From the NCBI GenBank assembly GCA_964247055.1, contig OZ176053.1:5146001-5210000 (forward strand): a DNA stretch of 64,000 bases, read 5' to 3'. Within the stretch, counting starts at the first letter, position 1. Each line of letters begins with the position of its first letter. The notes beneath the pieces are model-generated. The model searched no databases, had not been told where the DNA came from, and worked only from the letters and a program-made list of their open reading frames with translations. Of the stretch, positions 1 through 13,415 are shown piece after piece. A program made the translations under genes and the position numbers. This stretch comes from Paragordius varius (lineage: Eukaryota; Nematomorpha).

Positions 1-562
1 TAATATAATTAACTACCAGAATATTTTGACAACTAACATGTGTAAAATTATTTGTTATGAAGGCAATTGGACTATATTCATTAAGCTCTCTGAAGCTAGT
101 TGGACAAATTTCCCACAAACCCTCATAACATTTATGGTTAAAAGGAGAGCTCATTTAGTACGAAACATGCAGAGAGTGAGAAAAAGGATGTAACTTGTCT
201 CTCCTATAGATTTGACAGAACTTGTCAGAAAGAGCTTGGTTTCAGAATATTAAACTCTAACCTAGCATTTAATTTAAATACCCTTTTTTCATGTGTCGTC
301 ATCGCATTTAAAAAATCACAAAAAAGTCTTATTTTTAAATTGAGTTTTGCAAACTGTCAGTCCATTACATAGAAAAAAAGAGCGAAAACGGTTTTTTTAA
401 ACGAAAATGTGTGCTCTTCGAAATATTGAATTTATCAATGTTTGAGGGATTATATATATACTATATTAAAAAGTATTTATCTATAATGATGTGGATAAAA
501 AACATATATCTTAAATCCAAATTTTATCTCATTGTCTAATTTCACAGATATAAAAGTTTTAA
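1..562. other. Non-coding, nothing recognised
   Basis: AT-rich sequence with stop codons in all frames. I see no exon-like stretch, RNA gene or repeat end here. Confidence 0.5.
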
Positions 563-1410
563 TCTATATTTTATAAAAATGGAAAGTGGTGGCTTTGTGA
601 TCTTCCGGAAAACCGATAGACCCATTAAAATCCAAATATCGAAAACCCGACAATGGCTTCCCTTTTTTTGAATTAGGCCCCCAGTTCGGGCCCACCCCGT
701 GTAATAAACGGTTTTTTTTCAAAAACATAAGTCCACAAAAATCGTGTCTTTGAAAAAAATTTCCCCAAAACGCGTTGGACCATTCGATTTCAAATATAAT
801 TTTTTTTTCTTATTATGATTGCGCCGAACATAGTCGGCTCGCTTTATAATTTAGGCGTCTTTTTACCCGCTCCCCCCGTAAAATGCCACTTTTTTCAAAA
901 AAATTAAGTCCACAAAAATAATTTTTTGAATCTATTTTTCGCCCAAAGTATGAGACCGTAAAAATTCAATAAAAATTCCAGGTAATCCCTCTTAAAAGGC
1001 AAAAATTTTAGTCAAGCGTTTTTTTGATGATAGCTGCTTGGTAAGGAGATACACGCTAAAAACTGACCCGTCATATCAAAACAGCCTGCCTTTGAAGCTA
1101 AATTTCAGAAACCTATCAGGCCATATGATTTAAATAGCTGCTTAAAATATTCAATAACAAGGCAAAAATATAGATCGGTGCTTTTTTTAAATTAGCTGTT
1201 AATTAAGCCCTTCATGCCCTGAAAAATGGGCCACCATAGAATGATTTTTCAGTTTTGAGGCAATTTTTCCAAAAACTAATGAGAGCATATGGAATCAATC
1301 ATGATTCCAGGTATTCTCCGTAAAAAGGCAAAAATTTTATTCAAGCGCTTTTTTTCTATCAGCCTCTGGGTATGGAGCTACCCGCCTAAAACTGCGCCAC
1401 CATATCGAAT
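563..1410 (+). mobile_element. Non-autonomous Helitron, long variant, 3' end not found
   Basis: Begins with TCTATATTTTATAAAAATGG just after an A, the same start as the complete copy at 15828. It shares the order of conserved blocks (CCGGAAAACCG, GGCCCCCAGTTCGGGCCCA, GCGCCGAACATAG, TTTTTACCCGCTC). After about 950 it differs from the short copies: a unit starting near GAGACCGTAAAAATTCA is followed about 330 bp later, near 1278, by a diverged second unit (both contain ATTCCAGG and GGCAAAAATTTTA). No CTAG end with a hairpin is visible, so the right border is approximate. Confidence 0.6.
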
Positions 1411-3422
1411 ATGTTTATAGTATTATTATATGCCTGTAAGCAGAAAAATGTTTAAAAAGCAGATTAATTAATAATTGGACAAAAGTAACCAAAAGATCTC
1501 ACCAAAAAATCCGGCTAAAAAAGTTTAACTGCAAAACCTCTTAGAAATCATTTACCATTTAAGGGAAAGCTCCACACCTATACTCTCCGGATTCGTAGGA
1601 ATAATTTTTTTACACGGATATTAACAATATCGAAAATGTGATGCCTGCTTATGATTGCATTCATTTTTAGATAACCAATCAATATTATTAAAACTGTGAA
1701 TATATGACGGTAACTAAATATTTAAATTAATTTTTTAATTAAATTTTATAAAGTCATTTAATAGTTTTTAATTGGTTATTTTTATCAATCTCATAAGCCT
1801 AATGCTTATCTCTTTCATCATCCATTTGTTATTTGAAACGATAATTGGAAAAAAGTTCATATGGTAAAATGGCTTATTTAAAATTTATAAGAACCGTTTT
1901 TCAGCTGGTTAGTAACGTCCTATCAAAAACCGGTTAATGTCAAAAATCTCATAAAACAATATCTGTCCATCATGCGTTGGCTAACTCAAAAACTTATTTT
2001 TCAAATTTATCTATGCCCAAATAAGTAAATGATCCAAAAATAATTAAAAGATAGATTATTAAATTTAATAAGAAAATTTTTTAATTTGGCAAAATGGAAT
2101 TCTTCAAATTAATGATAACCTTTAATGGTCTTTTTTAATGGTTTTTTCCGTAAACTTAAAAGTTGCTTTTTCACCCTTGAGCCCTTATTTTATAAATATA
2201 AGAAAGTTGTGGCTATATTTTGCAAATAAATGATAACATTTTACGCCAACATTAAATGTATTAAGGGTGTTTATTAAAAATAAATGCCAAAACGTTTTTT
2301 TCTTAAAATCATATTAAACCCATCACTTTTCATTAATATTAAGTGACTGCCATGGGATGTGACAATGAATACGGACAAACTTAAAAATATAAAGGCAATA
2401 TTTTTTTTAAAAGACATCCATACTTTTTTTAAACAATTAACTCTATGTATTTATTTGTAAAATATATAATTGATTGAGGTACCAATAAACAACTCTATTT
2501 TCTACATTGCAGATGAGTTAGTTTTATATGAAAATCAGGTTTAAAGTACTTTGGACTTGTAAAAAAATATTTGCCCAATATTTTTACGGTTTGTCCGCAT
2601 AATTTTGGTTTTTTCTGTAATGTAAAGGGATAACTGTAAAAAGAACCCCTTTGAATGATTATTATCAATAGTCAATTTTTTTATATTTCAAAATATTTTT
2701 CCTTTACATTCATAATATTGACAATAGGCTTTATTTGTAATTTTATGCATTATATATATATATATATATATAGTTTAGATACAGATATTAATTAAAACAT
2801 GGGTAGAATAATAATATATACATATTTAATTAAAATTTTTTGAAATAAATTTGATGATATATATCTAAGTATCTTACTGATTTATCCGTTTAACATGTAT
2901 ATAAAAATTATAATAACATTTAAAAATTTTCGATGATTGTGGGCTTTTTGATAATGACTTTTAAAATTCAAGTAAAAATATGGAGGCAGAAAAGGGATAA
3001 TAGAGATTTTTGTTCAATACAACCATAACATAACATTTCGTAAAAATAAATTTTAAAATGTTCGTAAATGTGCATATTCAGTGGCTTATAAAATGTTTTT
3101 TAACCTAAAATCCAATGATCCCCCAATATTTCATAGCATATTTGAATAGAGTAATACCATCAGGGTGTGTGTGTTTTGAGCGTTATCAAATAAAACTTTG
3201 TTTAAAAAAAAACTATTTTAATTAAATTGCAGTGCATTCATTATTACATGATTTACATTGAGAATGTTCAAAATTAGAAAAAATATTTTGCAATTATTAT
3301 TATAATTGCAAAACAATTAATTATATTTGCATCCGGTAGATATAAATACAAATTGATGAGGATTTAAAATGGTATATCAAAGGGTGGTGTGGTTACTTTT
3401 GATTTTGGATATCGTAAGTTAA
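1411..3422. other. Non-coding gap
   Basis: About 2 kb of AT-rich sequence downstream of the MARVEL gene stop, including a TA dinucleotide run near 2752-2772. It should contain that gene's 3' UTR; many AATAAA-like hexamers occur by chance, so no poly(A) site can be chosen. Confidence 0.5.
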
Positions 3423-6400
3423 TTAACCCCTTCTCCATTCAATAAAATTAAAAATGGCTGACAGTAGATAGAATATTGTCAGCACGAAACCCAAAATCTA
3501 GAAATGTATGTATAAATAAAATAATGAAACATAATTTAATTAATTTTGGAGGGGTTTAAATCGCCATTTAAAAAAATTTAAAATGTAAGTATATAGAATT
3601 GCATTATGACCAAACATATTTTGCAAAATAATTAAATTACGAAAGATTTTGATTGATTTTAGGGCACACAAAAATTAAATTTTTTTATAAAAGTATGAAT
3701 ATAATCGTACCGCTGCCACGATCCAGAATGTCCTTCTAAAACTAATGACCACTAAAACGATTGAAGCTATGAGATAAAGGACAAAGGCTAACAAGTTGAA
3801 CAACATTTCCTGCAAATGAAAAAATATAATATATCTCATGTATATATATTTACTACTTTGAAAAAATAATGTTTGCTATAATACCCTAAAATGTTTATAA
3901 AGTCCAAAAAATTGGGAATAATCTTAATATAACATCACAGAAAAAGCCATAATTATTGTTTAAACAATCATATAATTGATAAGTTAAGAAAAAAAATTTA
4001 TGTATGTAAATTTCTATGAACACTTTACCAATTTTTTCTATGTTCACCAATTTAAAAGACCTTTTTAACCGATTATAATATATATATATAGATATAAATG
4101 ATCATACCATTAAATTCCATTTACTTCCCGTACTCTTGTAGCAAGCCCAGAACAAAAGGAACAATATGGTGAATATCAAGCAAAATGATGCTGTGAACAA
4201 GAAATAGTGTACGCTTCCAGGTCTGAAACGAATTGACGTTTCATAAGCTGCCAAAATGATCACAATCATCCCCAACAGCTAAATAAAAAATAAACCACAT
4301 AAAATTAGTCGGATATATTTTTTTAATATATATTTTTTGGAACATAAGATACAAAAAAATAATTATTCTGTAAATCCCTACATAATTACCGAGTGAGACC
4401 AGACTTAACTTTTGATTATTGTGTTACAAAACCCAAAGCCCTATTTAAAAATCCTAAATAATAAACATGATCTATAATTAATTGAGGAACTGGTTAAATA
4501 ACGGCTCACACCAATGTGTCCTCCTCGTGATATAATTAAAAATTAATGACAGGTAAAAGTAAAAATTATCTGCACAAAAAAATTTTGGTTCGAAAATGTA
4601 TATCTATCATTACTCATAAAAAACTTAACTGAATATTTAAAATTAAAATATATGAAATAGAGCCAATGAACTTTATTTGCCGAAACATCTCTGTAAGCAG
4701 TATTATTAAAAAATATTTTAATTTAACTACAAGGTTTGTCAGTTAATAATATGTTCCGTAACTTCATTATATTTTCCTGCAAGATATTGAATTCTGGGCA
4801 ATATTTAATAAAAAATCACCCAAAATTTTACGAAACTTTAATATTTATTAAATTATTTAATTTTGGAAAATACGGAAAAGAACACATTAAATGGATATTT
4901 TAATACTAAAGTGTCTAATTATATATTAGATAGTTACAACTCAACCAAAATTGTCCAAATAAGTTACATGGATTTAATCTTAAAAATGGAGGGAACGGAC
5001 CCCGTGACTAAATCATACTCTCTTAAGGCACAATAGACACCTAGAGTTCAACTATCCTTTCAATATCATAAATTAGAGCTTCATGTAACATCTATTTTAT
5101 AAAGGCTAACAATTACCGGTAAAATTGTTTGGCTTAAAATGTAATTAATATCAGGTAGATTAGAAAGACTGCATATCAAAAAGGTTAAACTTTTCTATTA
5201 CTAATACTAACAAACAAAGTTTAAGGTTAAAATAACTTTACATATTTTTAATTTATATTGTAAATGAATATTTTAAAGTTTATTTTCATTAAAAAAGTTA
5301 GTTTTGTTAAATGCAGTTTTTACGGTTTAAATAAACACAATATATATACTTTTTAAAACAAACAAATATCAAATACTTCCAATAAACTTAATATATCGTT
5401 GTTTAATTACGCTTAGAGATAGATTATAAAAATTAAAGCTAAATTTATATTTTGTATAATTCATGCCAAAATTTGGTTTTTGCGATTATATACATTATAT
5501 AGTTAATTTTGCCTATCGTTTTCCCCCATTATAATGCAGTTTATTTTATATATATATATATATATATACCATAAAAATAAAAAAAGTATGAATATGCCCC
5601 AATTTTTGCAAATTAATCATTACTCCTGTGATATTTTAATTTTTGTTACACATAATTAAAATGCCACATAAATTAACGAAAAAATAACCAATTGTAAAAA
5701 ATAAAATTGAATATTTTACAACAGTAATAAAGTATACTTTATTGTGTTATAATTAGAAAAATAATAGAGAAAAATTAATTTCAAGAGACAAGGTCGCCGA
5801 AAACGGCACAGTATATATATATATATATATTATTATTATATACATTTTTAATCGATTTTTCTTACTTTTTATTGATAGATTTTATGTATGTATGTATGTA
5901 TATATAAATAATGTTGTTACATTAATAAACCTTTTGTTAACGCAATCTAAAAATCGTTGTATATAGATATATGTATATTATTGTGTGATTATTATGATGT
6001 AAGAAAAAAAACAGTTTCTTTTTCCATAAAAATTATTTTTTTGTTGAAAAAATCTATAAATATCAAGGTAAAATTCATTTTATATGTATATGCATTTCCC
6101 CCCATCATTCGCATAAAATGTATTGTTTTGTCGAAAAAAAATAATTTAATAAAATCTACTATCTCATTGGGTGTCAAAACGACACATAAGGCATTGAAAA
6201 AATGTGTGTGTACATTTGTTAATACTAAAACTTTAATTCAAAATAATTTTGGCCAAAAAATGCAAAAAAAATTAACAAAATCTTACAATTTCTAATATCT
6301 TTAACAGTCCCGGTATAGAGAAGCAGTATGACATATTAGAGCCCGTTCGGGGGGCTGTGTTTGATACTACTGGCATATCTAAACAAAAAAAATTAAAAAT

Positions 6401-9400
6401 TTAACATTTATGAAATAAACTTTATCAACCTGATAAATTAATTAATCAATATATATACGTATATATATATACTTGTGAGTTTTTGTTTGGAATATTACAG
6501 TAACTTAAAATTATAAGTTAATTAAATTTTATTGTTTAACCGCAAATATAGTCGAAACGATAGAAAAACACTCGATTTTTATTGAGTATCTGCGTATATG
6601 TGGTGTGGCAGTGATCAAAAAATTAAAATTTTAATATTATGAAAACGCAATTATACAGTATTTATAACAAAAATTTTTTTATTGCTTAAAGCAGAAATGG
6701 AAATAGATAGATAAATGGTTTAAAAAAGTTAAAAAATTTACTTGTATGTTTTATTTTTCGGAATGCAATGGGTCTAAAACCTTTTGGGGATATTATTTGC
6801 GCAAAAATATTTTTTTTACAATATATACTTTTATAATTATAAACAAATAAAAACAAAAGGTGAGAGAAGAAATAGAAAAAAAATTTTATTATATTTTTTA
6901 CCTTTGAATGATGCGTGTGCGTATGTGGTAAATGTAAACAAATATATAATAGATTTTAATAATAAGGTAGGTCTGATTAAACGAAATAAGTGAGTAAGTA
7001 GTAAATTAAGTTGGAACTAATTCCACTATTTATGCAATAGCGTATGGCATAAAAGAAAGTTTGTCCATAATTTACTAAACACTATTAATGTTAAAACTTA
7101 GAGGTGAATTGTATTTAATTTTAACCATTTGCTGTTTGTTACCATACGCTACTGTATTTTATATTTATACCTAAGGATCATTATTACGAAGGTGTTTGTT
7201 TCATATATTAGGTATAATATAAAATAATAAATAAGGCCAACGCTTATTATTTTAAAAAATAATAATGGATTAATTAAATTGAGTTTATCAAGGCATATGA
7301 GTGAAAAAACACGGTGTTTTGATAATAAAATTTTTAGAGAAATAAATAATAAAGCTGGAATGAAATTTACCGAAAGGTTTCGCTAAACAAACCATAAACG
7401 GAGTTAAAGATCAATATCAAGAAATCAATTTATATGAAACAATCGAATTAAGAACAACCATAGCTTTTCCCCAAAACAATTCGAAATAATAATCGATTTT
7501 ATGGCTAAAAATTTACAATTCATTGGTTGGTTATATTTCAAACATATAATTTTAAGTAAGTTCAAGGCAGGGGCGTACCGAGGGGGGGGCAAGGGGGTGC
7601 ATCATGCCCCGGGCGCCGTTATTTAGGGGCGCCTAAATGATTTTTAAAATTAAATTTTAATTATGCAAAAATAATAAGAACTTTCAAAAAGATTTTTCAG
7701 CTATTAGATAATAATCCCTAATATATATACTCTATATTATTCACCTAATTAGTACCATAAAACAGAATGACTTAACATTGTTGAGAGTGGAAAAAGAAAA
7801 ATATGATAGATTTTAATAATATAATTGATAATTTTGCAATATCAAAAGCCAGAAAAATTTTTACATAAAAGATATTTTTTCTCTTAGTTGCTTTTTTCCT
7901 TTCCAAGTGATAAAATCTTCATATAATTAATATTTTATTAAACAAAATGCATTATAATTATGTTTATGGATTGTAAAATTCTCCTAGATTTACAATTATT
8001 TTTTAAATCATTATTGTTCGCCATTATCATAAGATCAATTCAATATATGCAACAAAAACATTATTTTTATATATAACTAGCGAAAATATAAGGCTGTTAA
8101 GCAGCCCGAGAAAGTCCTTCGGACTTCCAGGTGGGAGGGGGCGCTATTTGAAAAAAGTATTTCGAAACATTATATGATCATAAAATTTTAAAACGGTGGA
8201 GTCACACTAATATATTGTTTACTTGGGCCAAACGGTCTCATACCTAGGGCGAAAAATAGATTTAAAAAATTATTTTTGTGGACTTTGTTTTTGAAAAAAA
8301 TGGCATTTTATGGGGGTAGCGGGTAAATATAGGGCCTAAATTAAAAAAGCGAGATGACCATGTTCGGCGCAATCGAAAATGAGTAAACAAAAATCACATT
8401 TGAAATATGGTTCAACACGTTCTCCGGAAGATTGTCTCAAAGACACGATTTTTGTGGACTTCTGTTTACAAAAAACTGTTTTTTAACGGGTGCGCCCGAA
8501 CTGGGGGCCTATTTCAAAAAAGGACGAAGCTATTGTCGGGGCATTTATTAATGATTATATTTTTTCGATGTTTGGATTTGAATGGGTCTACCAGTATGCC
8601 GGAAACATACAAAGCCGCATTTTCCATTTTTATAAACATATAGATTTTACAAGTTAAAAAACATTTTTTGTTAAATTTTAATTTTATCACTCGCGACCCC
8701 AAACGGGGTCGCGACCCATAGTTTAAGACGCCCTGATTATATATATATAAATTTAAAATTTATATGACTGTGCTGTCTTTTCTATGGTGTTTAGGTTACA
8801 ATAAATTGTATTATTGGCTTTTAAAAAAAAGGGGGGGGGGGGCGCCATTAAAGTTTTATGCCCCGGGCGCCGCAAATGCTCGGTACGCCACTGGTTCAAG
8901 GGCGCAATAAACTATGAAAAATGTTAAAAGTGGTTGGTTAATCTTTAGGATGGATTAATCATGATTGTATATTAAAAAATTAGTCATAAAACATTAGACT
9001 TAGTGACAAAATATGTTCTAGCAAGGGAAACAAACGATTTTAAGGCGTAAATTAAATAAAATCCAATAATAGCGAAAATGATTAAAATGTAAGACTAATT
9101 GCTGGCGACACGCTTATTCTACTCATCTACTATAAAAATCTCATATAAACTAACCTTTAGTTAATAAATGTTTCACAGTCGCTATCCTAGGATCTAAATG
9201 TTTTGTTAAAAATCTTTTGAACAATGTTAAACAATGATATCAACACACCATCCTCTACGTTTCGTGATATAACCAATCATTATATTCATTTTAATATGAG
9301 CCATAAAATGATATGAAAAAACGGCGTATCGAGCGGCCCATCATAAAATTATAGTTTTAAATTATTATATATCTTCAATATTTGTTTCGGCTTCTAAAAC

Positions 9401-12387
9401 TAATATTTGAGACACTATATATCAAGCGTTTTTAAGATTGACTTTAATATTGTCATAAAAAAGTGTGTCAAGGTTGACAATATGTAATACTGGGAATTTT
9501 AAGAAAATGAAATCATAAATTAAAACTAATGGGGTATATATGATTTAATTTCCCAAAAATAAAAAAGCGTGTGTTTGAAAACGCCAGAATTTAGTTATAT
9601 CAAGGTCTAATTCAAATGTTCCCATGAGGGGAGCGTAAAGAGAGGGTGAAAAATTTGGAGAAACGAATTTAAGTTAGTTGAAATATGATTCAACCATTTA
9701 AAAATAACTTGGCTAATCTTCATGTCTAGATAATTTAAAGCGCCTAACCTGTATACAAAATCATCAATTGCCTTACCTATTTTGATGGCTCTTGGATCAA
9801 CGTATTGTGTAAAACTGGATTCTCAGCCTTGGGTCAATTAAAAAAATGAACTAGAAACAAATTGAAGGTTAATAAATATCTCAAGTAATAAATAATTTCC
9901 CCGGGAAAAAATATTTAAAGAATCGCAGATACAAGGATCTCATTTTTTATTTTCGTTGTTTAAGTGAGGGGGGTGACAAGAATTTTTTTCAATTTGGTGG
10001 GGCATGAACAAAAAGGTTGGTAACCGCTGTCTAGTTCAGATTTCGGAGCGTAAAACAATTTACATTGTACATATGGCACTAAAAACGTTTTAACGAAAGT
10101 TTCCGAAAAAGTAATTTTAAAATTGCTTAAAAATTGAAATTTTAAGAATTTTTTAAAATATCAAATAAAATTACATAAATACTTTCAGATTTAAACATGA
10201 ATAAATAATAATTTATAGGATTTTTTCTATTTTTAAAATTATATATCTTAACACTTAAATACCTTCTGGAATAATAATCCTATTGCGATTTTGATAAAAT
10301 ATTGAAAAAGTACGATATTGGGCTAAATTTAAAAATATGCATTTCATGGCCTTTTAGGTGCTATAATTAACTTTTTGGGATTTTCTAAAAAATTAACCCA
10401 TATATATTTTTATAAATAATATAATTAACTTTAAAATGCTTTTGAATATATTTATCAAGAAATTTTTGATAATTAATTATTTCAAAATTAGCTGTTTCTC
10501 AAGCGAAAATGAGGGTTATCTAAATTTTAGATTCTAAACCTTACAAAACTGTAAAAGGTAAATCTTTTCCGTGCAACACAAAAGTTTTGTTGGATAGTCC
10601 AAACATTTTTTAGAATAATATTTTATTAAATTAGGCACTAGAATCAGTTACCCGAATACGTCTCTTCATATATAACAAAGTGTTATATAATCTTATTTCG
10701 TTTTTGGCTTTTACCACGTGTTTGCAATATTTTATGAATGAATTGTCTCAAATTTTCCGAAATCAATTTTCGAGTTTAAAGATTTTTATCTTGGGTTACT
10801 GTTTTCAAAAAAATACAAAATATTAGTCAAATTCAGAGGAAACAATATGTTTAAACATTGATGTTAAAAACAATTTATTTTTAAAATTAAAGGAGGTGAT
10901 TTACATAAATTTTTAATAATATTTTTAAGAATTAACATCAAAGTTATATCTTTCCATAAATTAATACGATTCCGTCATTTTTGGTGCCGTCTGAGAGGCA
11001 AACATGATAATTACAAAAAAAATAGTAGAAAAATATACAAATACAAATCATTTCAATTTTAATTAACACTTGATTACCTTTTTGGGGCCAAATTTATATT
11101 TCAAATTTAAATATTTGAAAATTCCGATGATTTAAACCAAATTATACTATTCTGGCCTTTTAAACCCATATGATTTTTTTTAAAAAAGTGAAGTTGCAAG
11201 AAGATCTTAATATCAAACTTTTAACCGAACAATTTTCTAGATGTTAAGTCAAAAAACTGACATAAATAAATATATGACGCAAATAAATTTAATTAACTTA
11301 AATTGTAATTCGACAGCTTTCGTTATATAAATCTTAAAAAAGATGTAACTTTTAATATTTAAAATGTTAGTAATTACAGAAACTGCGGCTAAACACTCGT
11401 ATATTTTTTTTCAATTTATAAAAGTAGGGTTGGGTCGGTCAAATATAACTTGCCGCTTAACATTTGATATAATTAAACAAAAAAAATATTTTATCAATCT
11501 AATTGTTTTATAAAATATTTATATTAAACAATATTGAATAAAATTATACAAATTCACATTTTTTAAATTTTTTTATTATTATTTTTAACGACCCATTTAA
11601 TATTACATGCTAAACATGTTAAAAACTTGGTCGGGTTGCGGTGACCCAATTTCGATTTATAGGCTTTACTGAATGCCCACACTGGTAATAATCATGGTCA
11701 TAATTAAATTAGATCGGACCCTATAATTTATCATTATGTAAACCGAAATTTTCCTTAATCTTTAAAATTAATAGTAGATTCCTTTTTCCATTAAATATAT
11801 TAAAAAGACGTCATAGTAATTTTTGCGTTTTATATGAGTATGAATTATGAAAATTTGGTGCAAAAACTTTAAGAAGAATATATTTTTAATTTAAAATTTT
11901 ATTGTATAAATATTATTTTTTAATTTAAGCCAGAGATTGGATAACCTTTTACCAGTTTAATCTCAAATTCGTGGGATGAAATATATCCCCCAAAAGGCAA
12001 TCCAAGCTTTATTTAATCTTATATCGGCTTTAAAAAGAAAATAAAATAAAAAACAAATAACTTACGGCCTCCAACATGGTGCTGGTGATGCACTGTTCCT
12101 GTAGGCGCATTTGCATTATGGTGGTGAGTATGATGGCCGACATTTTGCTGTCCGCTACCACTCAAATCACCTGATACCGGCTGATATCCATGAGTATGGG
12201 TGTGAGGAACGACAACTTCTTTATAAACTGGGCCGGTTCCAACCCCACCATGTATATGGCTACCACCCGCTATACTTGTATTGACTGTACTTCCCATCAC
12301 ATGAGTCGTTTCAGGCGGTCCCGTAGATAAGGGATAATATTCGTGTTTAACAGTTGGATGATTTGTATTCGAAGTAGTATTGTCCAT
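3423..12387 (-). CDS. MARVEL-domain four-pass membrane protein with His-rich N-terminal tail
   Basis: Five exons on the minus strand: 12387-12066, 6378-6287, 4278-4108, 3809-3711, 3497-3423 (stop TAA). The frame closes exactly, giving 252 residues. Residues 1-108 are a soluble tail rich in Ser, Thr, Gly and clustered His (HTHTHG, HHTHHH, HHQHHV). From about residue 129 the sequence PGLLKILEILLGMIVIIL opens a MARVEL domain, followed by membrane segments near 139-150, 163-182, 197-217 and 229-247 and a short basic end (EWRRG). MARVEL proteins (MAL, physins, CKLF-like, occludin) organise membrane apposition, vesicle traffic or cell junctions; which family this belongs to cannot be decided. Exon 2 (92 bp) was found because it supplies both the missing phase and the start of the first membrane segment. 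Introns are 5687, 2008, 298 and 213 bp; the first holds nested transposons. The His-rich tail suggests metal binding or pH sensing, which is inference. Confidence 0.85.
8077..8644 (-). mobile_element. Non-autonomous Helitron nested in hAT
   Basis: Read on the minus strand it starts TCTATATGTTTATAAAAATG and ends CTAG, with A before and T after, as expected for Helitron insertion between A and T. Close to the 3' end are two hairpins: GAAAGTCCTTCGGACTTCC and GGGCTGCTTAACAGCC, the latter followed after 11 nt by CTAG. The 568-bp body matches the copy at 15828-16403 block by block and codes for nothing. Confidence 0.88.
8691..8735 (+). repeat. Right-end fragment of a second hAT family
   Basis: Contains the hairpin CGCGACCCC-AAA-CGGGGTCGCG and then ATAGTTTAAGACGCCCTG, matching the right end of the hAT at 13962-15657. 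No matching left end is visible, so this is a remnant. It adjoins a Helitron, as in the complete element. Confidence 0.6.
10010..10029 (+). repeat. Possible hAT terminal repeat (AAAAGGTTGGTAACCGCTG)
   Basis: The reverse complement, CAGCGGTTACCAACCTTTT, resembles common hAT termini of the CAGTGGTTCCCAACC type. I could not find a convincing left partner or target duplication, so this is a decayed end at best. Confidence 0.4.
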
Positions 12388-13154
12388 ATATTTATTTTAG
12401 TAAAGAGTGATTATGTTTTTCGAGACAATAAAAATAATGCGCGATTTAACTGATGATATAATAATTATAATAATCTAGTATGCAAAAGTTATAAATAATT
12501 GGTAGCGATTCCTAAAAAAATGATTGGGAAAGATTTATTTCGTTTGATTGAAGGAAACAGAAACAATAATAAAAAACGATGTTACAAACACACAAGTAAT
12601 TTGATCCAGACTTGTCGGATCTTTTGCCAAAAAAATGTTATATACACAGACTTATTTATATTTTATACACAAATGTAAGTGTTTTAATTAAGTATGTTTT
12701 GTTGTTAAATAAATTTGAAAAATCCAATAAACTTAATTTACTAATAAAAAACCCAATAGTAATAATTATAATGTTAATTATAAACATAAATATGTATATG
12801 TATATTGGTTTTTTAATTTATGTACATGAACAATGAATGATAAAATCAGAGAGAGAGTGAGGGAGGAGGGATTTCAAGTGTTAAAATTTCTATGTGCGTG
12901 ATAACTTTAACAAAAACTTTATCATGCAACACAAATCAATATATTATATATTTATATATGAAAATACGCGAATTGGATTTATAATTAAAATAATTTGGCA
13001 ATTAGCACTAATTAAAATCATTACTGTATTTTATCTTATTTTATATCATATCATAATGCGTCAATATAATGGGATAAAGTACAGTCAAATTTCTATTTGT
13101 GGGGTATGGGGAATCGCCGCGCAAATAATATTATGTGTAAATACAGATATTTTG
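12388..13154. other. Upstream of the MARVEL gene, non-coding
   Basis: Should hold the MARVEL gene promoter and 5' UTR; no core element can be picked out with confidence. A GA-rich run (GAGAGAGAGTGAGGGAGGAG) lies near 12850. The open frames here are AT-driven and show no family features. Confidence 0.45.
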
Positions 13155-13415
13155 TTTACTAACACTTCAAATTCACCCTTAACAATTCAAATTACCTTCA
13201 AACAATTCAAATTCACCCTAAAATAAATTGTTTTTTAAGCATAAATATTACCTATATTTTTTAATATTTTTAAAAAATGAAATTTTGTTTGTAATTGAAA
13301 TAATACTGAGGAAATAATAAACTATTTCATAAAAATATATTTCTTATTAATAATGAGTTATATTAGCTTGAAAACAAATAATTTATTTTTAGGGTGAATT
13401 CGAATTGTAAATGCT
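13155..13415 (+). repeat. Decayed TA-target MITE (family with AATTCAAATTCACCC repeats)
   Basis: The left part has three spaced copies of an AATTCAAATTCACC-like unit, followed by the same AT-rich core as the copies at 22637, 51955 and 54308, and a right part AGGGTGAATTCGAATTGTAA. The terminal bases are eroded, so the borders are approximate. Confidence 0.65.

Larger units (their letters stand above)
7568..8893. mobile_element. hAT-type DNA transposon, interrupted by a Helitron
   Basis: Ends are CAGGGGCGTACCGAG and CTCGGTACGCCACTG, near-perfect inverted repeats. A perfect 8-bp target duplication GTTCAAGG lies at 7560-7567 and 8894-8901. GC-rich subterminal GCCCCGGGCGCC occurs near both ends (about 7606 and 8862). 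Eight-bp duplications and CAG..CTG ends are hallmarks of hAT elements. The element is 1326 bp, of which 568 bp is the later Helitron at 8077-8644, leaving about 758 bp with no transposase: a non-autonomous copy. Confidence 0.9.
6379..12065 (-). other. 5.7-kb first intron of the MARVEL gene
   Basis: Donor GTAAGT at 12065 and acceptor TTTAG at 6379 on the minus strand. It carries the hAT at 7568-8893 with its nested Helitron and an old hAT end near 10010-10029; the remainder is AT-rich with no further exon that I can support. A weak inverted pair (TAGCGTATGG near 7040, CCATACGCTA near 7143) may be a decayed hairpin MITE. Confidence 0.7.

Noticed and set aside
5812-5900. TA and TATG microsatellites (also 2752-2772 and 5550-5570)
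   Set aside because: Simple repeats expected in very AT-rich DNA; no further meaning seen.
5957-6295. 112-codon plus-strand frame
   Set aside because: AT-driven composition (Ile, Lys, Phe), overlaps MARVEL exon 2 on the other strand, no homology.
8407-8702. Open frames on both strands
   Set aside because: Same Helitron sequence in reverse; shadows of a non-coding repeat.
12612-13226. Two frames with hydrophobic runs
   Set aside because: Hydrophobicity follows from T-rich codons; the second runs into a MITE. No splice partners.
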